DNA of 64,000 nucleotides from Sipunculus nudus (taxonomy: Eukaryota; Annelida; Sipuncula; Golfingiida; Sipunculidae): contig CM049309.1 in NCBI GenBank assembly GCA_026874595.1, positions 6,036,576-6,100,575 on the forward strand, given 5' to 3'. Position 1 is the first letter of the stretch. Each line of letters opens with the position of its first letter. A program made the position numbers and the translations under genes. Of the stretch, positions 54,259-64,000 are shown one piece after another. Under the pieces are notes generated by a model. It made no database searches. It saw only the letters and a list, made by a program, of their open reading frames with translations, and had not been told where the DNA came from.

Positions 54259-56740
54259 AAAAAGCTTCAGAATAAACTGGCGAACTTCAAACCCTTGTCG
54301 GAAAAAAAATCGTGTAAAATCAAATAGTGCGTTTATGACATGGAAACTTTAGGTAATCTAAGGGAGATATAGTACTTTATTCGAATGACCAAGAAATTCA
54401 GCTAAATATTATGTTTTAGTATGTTAACAAGACTCACGGCCCGTTACCACTGGTTACACAGGCGGCTGCCGGCCAGCCGTGGCTGGGGGGAAACCCAGAG
54501 CAGACATCGTTCCCCGTGTTTCACCGTTTATTTGGATAATACATATTCTTCTAATCAACATTTAAAGTGGACAAACACTGTCTTAGTGGTATGTTATATA
54601 CGTATTTGATAAGAATATCTTTATTCCTTAACGAATACGACATTTTCAGACGAAATATAAGAATTTAATCGTCATGTGAATGTCTCCAGTTTCCTCGAAA
54701 CATCTTCTAGGGCTCTCGCACAGCGTAGCGTAGTAAGAGAGGACGGGTGCAAGGGCTAATGATCGGCCTGCTTTATGTCATGTACCTATAGGCCAAAAAG
54801 CGCTGTCAAAAATGACGAAAATTTTGAATCCTTATAGAGCCTTACAGATAAAGAGAAAAAGGGCACTAGCTCTGACGCTATAGTACATTGTCGTAGACTC
54901 TAAAATGTCGCTACACATCTTGGCGCAGGTACCAATGTGACTGCTATCTATTCTTTGAAAAAAATGGTTTCACATACATAAATGACAACATGTATTCCAA
55001 ATTATGCAAATTTTGCACTTGTAAGGTGATTGAATGCTTACATTGCATTAACCAACAGTAACTTGACTGGTTGTTCGCAACAAGTGTGTTCATGATTATT
55101 CACCGAATGAATATGCGATCAATGTCGCATAGAGTTCAGGGTTACGTCAATTGTATTTAGATATGTAACGTCCATGTATTAACATTTTCTGAAAGACCGT
55201 AAGTTCAGTATTTAATATATAATCAGTTTCTCAGTATTTAAACTCACACCTCTCATAGCATATATACTTTTTCTTGTCTAACCTATGCATTAGCGGCAGC
55301 CTGCAACCCAAAGGTCGATTTTTAATGGTGCCCAATCACCTTTCTTTTGAAAAAGATTTCTGGTTTCCTCTGTGCCTATATTAATGATATAAGCGTAATT
55401 TGGGTGAGAAAAATTCTTATAAGGTCTTTGGGTAGGATTTGTGACCTTGTTTATCAACAACATGTTTGTAAACACAGCAATGTTGACAAATGGGAAAAGC
55501 ATTTCTGCCCTAATTAGGTAAAAAGCAGTAAGTGCTCTAAAGATGATTTTGTGTAATTGCCCTTTAAAGTGTTTTTAAGTGTCCCATTAAGGCCATTATC
55601 AGTAGGTACCGAACTTGATATTTTATATGTACATTATTTTATCAGCATTTACCTGGTTACTGGGGGAAGCATTCCAGCTATTTGTTTTTTTTTAAATATT
55701 GCGAGAACTGTCTTTTACCTCATTACTGCAGAAACAATTTTATATTACCTCCCAAGAAAAAAAAGGGGGGAAAAAGCAGTAACTACACAGTCGATGATTC
55801 TGAATTGGAATAATTACCCTTTCCAAGTGGTTTAAGTGTCACATCACACCATTAACACTAAAATTTTCCATACTGAAATAAACATCACCTTAAAACCATG
55901 GCCACAACCTCACAAAATGCAATTTCAAACCAAAACCTGGGTAACATTTTGCGATAATTTGTAAACAAAATTAAGCATAATAAAATAAACCACAGATGCG
56001 CATCTGCATAGGGATTCCTACTAATATACTAGTAGATGTCTTTTCCTATAGGCATTTTGTTTAAAATAATCTATAATATTTTCCCTATATGGAAGGATTT
56101 ATTTTGTAATTGTACCATCTCAAACATGATCATCAACCAGAACTTGAAAAATGAAGTTAGTCTATGTTTTAATATAGACACAAATGTCTATTATTTTTTC
56201 CACTCAGACGATTATTTTTATATATTTATAGCACTGAAATCGACCAGAACAGTCAACAATTCGTTGAGCAAATAATAACATTGTTTCAAGAATGAAGATA
56301 ATATTGATAATAAACATTAGGACATGATTATTGAAATATGAACCTAAGACTGTATCCAGCTACAGGCAAAAAATCTCAAAATTACAAGTAAAGCCTGTAC
56401 TTTCGTCCAAGTTGACCTGTTAGGACGCTGTTTGTTAAGCTGGAACTTCAAAAGTACTGAGGATATTTCATTTAGACCCTTCTGAATATAGAACGAGAAC
56501 TGTAAAATGTCAATGACAATTAGCATTCTGAATTACATAACAATCAATCTAACTTATATTAAATGTGGTCTTTTGTTTGATGTTTTACTGAATGGATACT
56601 TCACTACCGAGAAGCGTTTCTGTACCCAGACAATATAAGTTAATTAACCTAATCCTGGATTTTCCACAGATGACTAACCAGGACTGTCAGCATGTTCACT
56701 TTCTGGCTTAACAGTTTCTATCTACCTTAGATAACCTAAA

Positions 56741-56850
<110 letters not shown>

Positions 56851-57134
56851 CATATTGTCATGTCCGTATTTCACCATTGTGTCAGGTTTTTCCTGCTACA
56901 GGGTTGTATAAAGAATTGATGGTCGATAAGTATTTTAAGGGGAAAAAACAACTATAGTTTCACAATCTATTCTGTTATGTTTTAATTTGTTATACGTCTT
57001 TTCTGCAGAGCCATAGAATTTATCTGCTTGTTGGATAACGATTCATCCATCTTAGTTTTTCAGAAATAAATTTGTTTAATTATCACGAACAAATAGCAGT
57101 ATCTCTGATGTTATTTTATGGAATATATGCTCAT

Positions 57135-57180
57135 CCTTAGGTAAAGAGCAGTAAGTGTTCATACTGCTCTTTACCTTAGG
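57135..57180. other. 19-bp-arm hairpin
   Basis: The arms ccttaggtaaagagcagta (57135-57153) and tactgctctttaccttagg (57162-57180) pair at 18 of 19 positions around an 8-nt loop. The words 'gtaaa(g/a)agcagtaa' recur near 55520, so it may belong to a dispersed repeat. Confidence 0.7.
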
Positions 57181-58431
57181 ATTTCCAAATGCTTCCCGTG
57201 CGAAAAAGGCAGCGAGTGAAGATACCGCTTTTTACTTCAGTATTTTGGTGTGTTATGGTGATGTTACTGCCCTCATATCTCGAGATTCCCGAGGGCTAGG
57301 ACTTGGCAACACATATATCTGATATCACACATACTGCCATTGAAGATTTGAGCGTTAACTCATTTTGGCCGAAACATGGACTTACTGCCTTTTGCCTTAA
57401 CACGGCAGATTTAACCTGAGCAGGTATGTTGCATATATGCGGAGGTAAAAAGGTCACTTGTTGAAAAACGCCTTAAGCAAAGCTCTTGTTTATCTGACTT
57501 GCTGTCAGATGCCCTTGTTGAATTTTTTTCGATTATTTTGTTGGCCTACTGCATATTATGAATACGTGGATATAAACGAAAAAGCAGCCTGTGTTTGGTG
57601 ATATCCATGTTTTCAGGCCTATTTTTTATGAAAACGCCAAGGAATTACCTTTAGTTTATAAAGGTCAGATAGGTGATTGGGTCCCTTTAATTAACTGTCA
57701 CAGACCCCTATAAGTAAAACAAAGCTTAAGTATCATGTTGTCATTGCTACCTTTGCATATGTGTAAATATCACAACTCAAATTCCACAAGCTGAAATACA
57801 TACAAATACACATGCGTGCGTTGAACTAATTAAATGACTGTGTGTTATGTAAGTGGGCGTAACGCCCTTACGAAATTCCGATTACTCATTTGGTCATGGA
57901 AAAGATGATCATATCTGGACAGAATAAGAAAGCAGTCAGAGACCACAACCTCCGCCAAGATCCGAGTTAAAAAACACAGCTACACAGGAAATGTTGTTAT
58001 CGATTCAACAACTACATTCACGGGTTATCTCTTTATAATAATGGCTCTGCGCCTCGACAGGGACAAAAAAATAGCCGAACGTCACAATGGAAATGAAGCC
58101 TTTAAATAAATAAATAAAAAAATAAAAAATAAAGTCATCCATATTTTCATCAAAATTCAAAGGCTAGCTAATTTGTTATTCTTTTACCAAACGTTTTGCT
58201 TTAAACTGCACACAGACAAACCAAATTATCAAGGGTAAAACATCCAAACCGCTGAAGTGTAACGTAGGTATCTTCTATGAACGGTTAAACCTCAATAATC
58301 GAATGAAATTTCTGTAGATCCAAACACTTGCTGCCGCTGGTTACATGTTGATATATCTTCCTGGTTGGTGTCGTAAGTAAGCAGTTGGCCTCGTGAATAG
58401 CAGCATAATACTTGCATTATACACAGGATCA

Positions 58432-58682
58432 TGCCACGATTCCCGACACTGTGCTGCCCCCTGTTGTTTGTAATCTGTATCATCCAGGAATCAAAGCCGC
58501 GCCCTTCCGCCAGAGGTCATTTCTACGTGAAACGAACCGCTTCTGTTTGGGCACTGTGGGACGTCCGTCCGGGACTGTCAAACTTTAATATAAAAATTTG
58601 TTACATTTCAAGGAAACACCTATTTACATACCACATGCATATGCTTACAAAATATTCAATATGTTTATGTAATTTGCCTTGA
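58432..58682 (+). CDS. Small ORF with signal-peptide-like N-terminus, unassigned
   Basis: 83 codons. The start MPRFPTLCCPLLFVICIIQ has a short polar head and a hydrophobic core like a secretion signal, followed by basic residues and a dibasic KR. The first ~145 bp are more GC-rich than their surroundings and the rest is AT-rich. No homologue is recognised, no upstream promoter or intron is supported, and chance is a serious alternative. Confidence 0.15.
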
Positions 58683-59545
58683 ATTTATTCTTATCCAACA
58701 CTTCTAGCACCTGAATGGACTACATTGTCCTCTTCACTACATTTATACCTACGCCGCTGGTGTATTGTGGGGGTCAGATTTTGAATCAAACAATCCCTAA
58801 ACAGCAGAGTCATACTCTTTTGAGTTCGAGTCTGCGCAGTGTGTCAAAGCCGTTCAGGCTTCGGGTTAGACCATGCACATTTGTGTATCATTTTGCAATA
58901 GTATAATAAAGATCGTGGGGACTGATTCATTCTAAGATAAGCACGCTCTTATCAGAGTCTTTGTGTACTGAAAAAATAAGTATAAATATTGAAGTTAATA
59001 TGTTATGTGATATTCAGAATTCCATACCTTTCCATTTCTTTCTTGTTTGAAAAACATGTATGAATCAAATCTAAGAGACCATCTTGAAGTATGTTTTGTT
59101 ACGTCAGTTAATTAAAATAGCTGAATATTAAACTAACTCACTTAAAGGTACAAAAGTAAAATGACCAGAATCTACGAAATAGATATTATGAAGATCTCAC
59201 ACAATTTAAATACATTATTATTGTTTAAAATAGTAAAAAAGTTTTCGCACCATATATATTTAAGAATTTAAAATGGAACAATATATTCCACCTGCTCAGC
59301 AAACGGACCTTCAACCGGGAAGGTTTGATTCATTTCTGTGGTTCTGATATCCGTTTAATGTGATGACAGCTAATCCTGTGGTTGAGCATGCGCACTCAAC
59401 ATGTCAATCATGAAAAAAGGCAAGTAATTCCAGATAAAGTATATTTACTTGTTTATAGTTTTTAAATATTGGCAGAGGCTTATTTGCTTTAACAAAGTTA
59501 TTTAAAACTGTACCGTTCTGCCGCAGTGTAACATGAATGTACACA

Positions 59546-59560
59546 CATACACACGCACAC

Positions 59561-59613
<53 letters not shown>
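59546..59613. repeat. (CA)n(TA)n microsatellite
   Basis: CA dinucleotides followed by TA dinucleotides. Confidence 0.9.
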
Positions 59614-59617
<4 letters not shown>

Positions 59618-61078
59618 TATCCACCAAAGGTAACGACTATTATGCCTCAAAATCTGAGTAAGGAATGCATCTTTCCAAATAACTAAAAGGCTATCTAATT
59701 CTTTATTTCAAAACTATCACTAATGGTGAGTGAAATATAACAGCTATATGTCTTAAAGACTTTCAAAGCCATAATTCTGGCATATATATTTCCCTATTTG
59801 AATACAGGCTACACTTTATAAACTAATAGCACACCGAGTAACCCTTATATGTTTGGAAGTTTTTGTTAAAATGGTTTCTGGTTTCATGCTCGAATCTAAC
59901 AAGGCTTTCCTATGTTAGGAGCAAGTCTACTAGTCCGAATCCCGAATATGTCTTCAATTCATAGAACAGATATTAGTTATTTAATTAAAATTTATTAATA
60001 AACCTTCAGGAATATAGGGTATAATTTAATTTTATGAGATTTAAGGACGTCTAAAATCAGATGTCAAGGTTTATCCTAAAATGTAAACCAAAGCGAATAT
60101 TTTCGAAATCATTCTCAATTTGCAGCCACAGACATTTCAAGTAACATGCATTGCTCTTTATCAGAAGTAGTTTTTAGGTCTACCTAAGAAATGCAGGTCA
60201 AACTTGTCGTTATCAAGTTACCTTGTGTAAACTTCCTTTAGCCTGGAAATGCCTAAGAGTTTACAGGTTTTATTAACACCAATGTGTCGTTAGGAAACCA
60301 AACGGAGTTGGTCGACACGGGAGTTTTTAGGAAAACCGCACGTACATTGAAGCGTAGCTACGCAAACCAGATCCTGATACTAGTAGTCCTAATGTTTGTA
60401 CATTCATGATTGTAACCGAATTGGTAGGATTTAATGTTGCCTACTCAGGAAAGCAAAAGCACACATGACAAAATTATAACATGACATGTGAGTTTGACGG
60501 GGTGAAGGTTGAAGGTGTCGTAAAACTGAAGTTCATGATGGCGACGCCCGCAGTCATTGTCGCAAAGCAGGACCGGCAGAGGTCAAGAGTTGAATTTACT
60601 CGTACTAGTCTGCCCTTGCAAATGTTAATCTTTCATACCTCAACCTATTGACACAGCTGACAGCCGATAAGGATATCCAGGAGGTTCCCTCTTTCTTAGT
60701 TGGTAGGGAACCTTGTGTTCTGGCTCTTAGGATATACCCCCCGGAACATAAGTTTCAATGAAATCAAATATTCCCAAGTTCAAAGTAAAGACTGAAGGGA
60801 AAATATAGAAGCAATACATTGTATGCTGAACTACTCTTGGTCAAGGGTAGCTTAATTATTGTAATCTCAGATCTCTAATTAAAACAACCTAATTCATTAA
60901 TTATTGGTAGCGATTTAAATATCTTAATCACAATTAAATTCTCGAAATATATTTAATTTGTATATTATACCAACTCTCATTCTACACTATATATAAAATA
61001 CAAACATGTATCTTAAGATATTATATTTTCTGCCATGTACACTGATCTGAATTTGCCAATTATACAAAAATACAGACG

Positions 61079-61079
<1 letters not shown>

Positions 61080-61126
<47 letters not shown>
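61080..61126. repeat. (TA)n microsatellite
   Basis: Uninterrupted TA dinucleotides, about 23 units. Confidence 0.9.
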
Positions 61127-61128
<2 letters not shown>

Positions 61129-64000
61129 TGTATATAGTAATATATGTTGTTGGCAGTTGTACTTTGCCCTCCGAGGAGGACTTCAGGTCGGTGAGATCAA
61201 GTTATATCCGGCTTTTCATTAATGTTGCAACGTACATATAGTGTGGCAGAGTGCGAACGGCAAAGGTTCTAAGCAATAAAAATCCGGGAAAAGTTATAAC
61301 GGAAATATATTCACTTCTGTGGGGAGGTTTTCTTACCGTTTGTGTTGGTATTCAAAGCTTAGGAGCATGGTAATAATTTAAAATAAACCTTATTTAATAA
61401 AATAAAACATTTCCAACATTTGAGTCAAATAGACAATTCAATTCTGATACAGATTTCTCTGCCGGATTTACCGGAGAAAATCACCGTATATATTTGATTC
61501 CACATCCTCAGCAAAAAACAAATTATACTAACTGAAACAAACTTTGTTACCACCAGGTAAAGTCATATTAGTCCATAAAACATTAATATATGACTCGATA
61601 TTAAAAATAGAATTTGCCTGCCCTCTTGCTAACATTCCAAAACTGGACAACATATATATGAGGTCAAATATCTTCGTTATAAACATTTAATTGCCAACAC
61701 TCCTTACTATTTCAAATTGAAAAAAAAAAATAAATCAATCTCTCTGACTTAATTCAAACAAGTTGGATTATAACGAAGTACACAGAAAAGATTAATCAGT
61801 AAATAGAAACAAAATCTTATTATTTTTTTATGAACACATCCAGCTGCTTCTCAATATTATACTTATTCACCAAAATGCCGTCGCCCCCTCCCCCCCCCCC
61901 CCCCACCCACCATAGGACCGCCACTGGTCAGCGCACATGGTAATTTAAAATATATTAGATATACTAAGAATATTTACCTGAAAATTTTTAATTGTAAGAG
62001 ATTTACTTATCTCAAATGTTGGATATTATTCTTTAAATTCGCATGGGTGTGTGCATGGGGATTTCTGTAAATGGCGTTTTAGAGCAGTTTAAATAAATAA
62101 AATATAGCAGTGAATAACAAGAGACTCTTGAATAAATGTATATAAAGTCATAATTACTGTTTATTATCACTTCCTTCAATATATATAATTAAATGCATAT
62201 TATAGAAGTAGGCAGCTGTACACCGAGTGTTGAATTACTAAATTATCTACAGAAAATAAGCTGAAACATGTTCCAAAAATATACTAGCTGAAGTAAGCCA
62301 TAGACAAGCTATCTAAGGAACCATTATTGCGTCATAATGGTTACCATGACACCTCTGTTCAATCCTGCCACTTCTAAAATATTACACCATCTTATTGAAA
62401 TATAGTACCTGAGTAAAAAAGGAAAGTTAGCGCTATCAGCCGAGACCGTCACCTCTTGTAGTTATGTTTGTTAATGCCCGTCACAGGTGACAATTTGAAG
62501 AGCTTTGTGTGAAATACGGGAGTTAATGAAATTTATTACGTCAACTGAGTAACTATGGTTACAAACATCCCATCAATCAAATGCAAAATATTTCCCATCT
62601 AAAGCCAAAGACATGAGACCTGACATTAGTATTAGTATACTTTAATTATATAGTATTACCATTACTAACTTCACTGACTATTACTATTCTCATATGTTTT
62701 AATACAGCACTGTCACTTTTATTATTTCTGCCATTGCATTGGGAATTCTTTATATTAAAGTAATACAAGTTATTATTGTACAATTATAACGACAAAGGAT
62801 TTTTATTATAGTATATTTCCTATCTAAAGCCAAAGAGGTGAAATCTAAGTGTACTAGTCTATAATTATATAGTTTTACCATTACTTAAATTATTTAAATA
62901 TTTTAAGACTCCTGTGGGTCCTGTGTGTGTGTCAATTCCATTGCTGGATCTTCACAACGTGAAATCCCCGAAAGTCGCTCTCGTTTTTGAGTGAATCACG
63001 ACTGATGGGTACAGTCTCCTCATTAAGCCTGCAGAGCGCTCACCGCCTCGGCTGAGTTTCGAATTTACGATCTCCCTGTGCTCTACCTCCGAGCCACAGT
63101 TTAATATCTGCATTACTGTTCCATCAATATTACATCAGACATACACTTACCGCAGCTTTACTCTTACTACTTGTATTACATTATTGTTTCATTTTCTGTT
63201 CCTACTATATTAATTTACACTCTTGACTACCATTGCATCGCGGATTTCAATGAGGGGTCGCAGGGGTTGCGAGGCCCCCTTTAACGATTTAAATGGGGAA
63301 ATCCCGATTCTCACCATGAACCGTTTTAAACTACTCCGGGTTATTCTAGACACAAGACTAATGTTGCATTACAGATCTTAACTGCAGTCCGAAATGGTGC
63401 TGGATCATATGAGATGTATTGTGAATAACTGATTGCGTGGGAAATCATAACAAATAAGAGCCAAAACCTTATTATCATATAGACTTTTTCCATTGCTGCA
63501 CCTCAAAATTTAAAATATATTATATTATAGTATATTAAGATATATTACTTTCACTGTTACACTGAAATTTCTTGACACTTAATCAAAATATCACTATTAA
63601 ATCAAATTGACCCTCATTACCTTAGAGACTACATATATATATAGTTGCACAGAAACAAAGGTGTATGATGCCCACTTTTACGGGTTTATTAATCAAATCA
63701 CAATCGAAAATGCTAAAAAACTAAAGAAACGAAATTAATATGTCTTAGGAGTGTATGTAAATAAACCATGTTGACATAGTAATTAAACTGGCAAACGTGT
63801 AGCAACAAATGCATGGATTACACGTATAAGCGGAAATATTACAGCGACTGACTCACCGTTTAAGCTTGGTAACCAAACGAAATTGTTGATTCATATTCAC
63901 GTGTACGTGACACCAAGTAATGTAAAATTCCTAAGTTTAAGGACGCAAATTGCATATCTTTCAAATTGCAGATTTCTGAAATTCGCTGGATCCGCGTTGC

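Noticed and set aside
60481-60660. 59-codon plus-strand ORF (MTCEFDGVKVEGVVKLKF...)
   Set aside because: Codon use looks somewhat gene-like and a GT follows CAGAG, but with no partner exon or homologue I cannot support it.

Overview
This is AT-rich animal genomic DNA, most likely from a bivalve mollusc. The basis is an intron-rich animal gene (ARMC7) and dense interspersed repeats that pair tandem monomers with ACGG-type microsatellites and terminal hairpins, a style typical of bivalve 'pearl'/Helentron-type elements. The taxon is inferred; nothing in the window names it.

Host gene. The one confident host gene is ARMC7 on the minus strand. It has seven small coding exons between 36990 (ATG) and 10609 (TGA). 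All six introns are GT-AG, every splice phase fits, and the joined exons encode 202 residues. The gene covers 26.4 kb because its introns are full of transposons. Intron 1 holds a Helitron-like element with a hAT element nested in it. Intron 3 (16.9 kb) holds long interspersed repeats, two local tandem duplications and an almost intact Ty3/gypsy retrotransposon.

Left flank (1-10600). Interspersed repeat family F1 (1-1975) is followed by a decayed two-exon gene for a large protein with an RNase H-like, transposase-type core (about 2059-6146). Next is a tandem array of about 180-bp monomers ending in a hairpin (family F2, 7040-8386). The remainder to 10600 has no recognisable gene.

Ty3/gypsy element (25034-31011). 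It has 336/337-bp LTRs that differ at three bases and one indel, a 4-bp target duplication, a tRNA primer site, gag, a textbook -1 frameshift signal, and pol (protease, RT, RNase H, integrase) with one in-frame stop in the protease. It sits inside an F1 copy, so the empty site can be read from other F1 copies in the window.

Right flank (37000-64000). No host gene is recognised. It holds two copies of a ~700-bp DNA transposon (38474-39171; 46611-47309, the latter inside a dead non-LTR retrotransposon), a 545-bp near-perfect inverted repeat (40245-41508), decayed monomer arrays (43380-44808, 48600-49380), two more Helitron-like copies (to 50598; 51361-52798), a fourth hairpin-ended family (to 53970), microsatellites, and long AT-rich DNA without visible genes.

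The observations most worth follow-up are: four repeat families with the same build (monomers, ACG-rich tract, terminal hairpin), one of which (F3) has explicit Helitron ends; the gag-pol frameshift cassette; the RNase H-like gene with a phase-matched intron; the 545-bp inverted repeat; and several nested insertions with clean target duplications that give a relative order of events.
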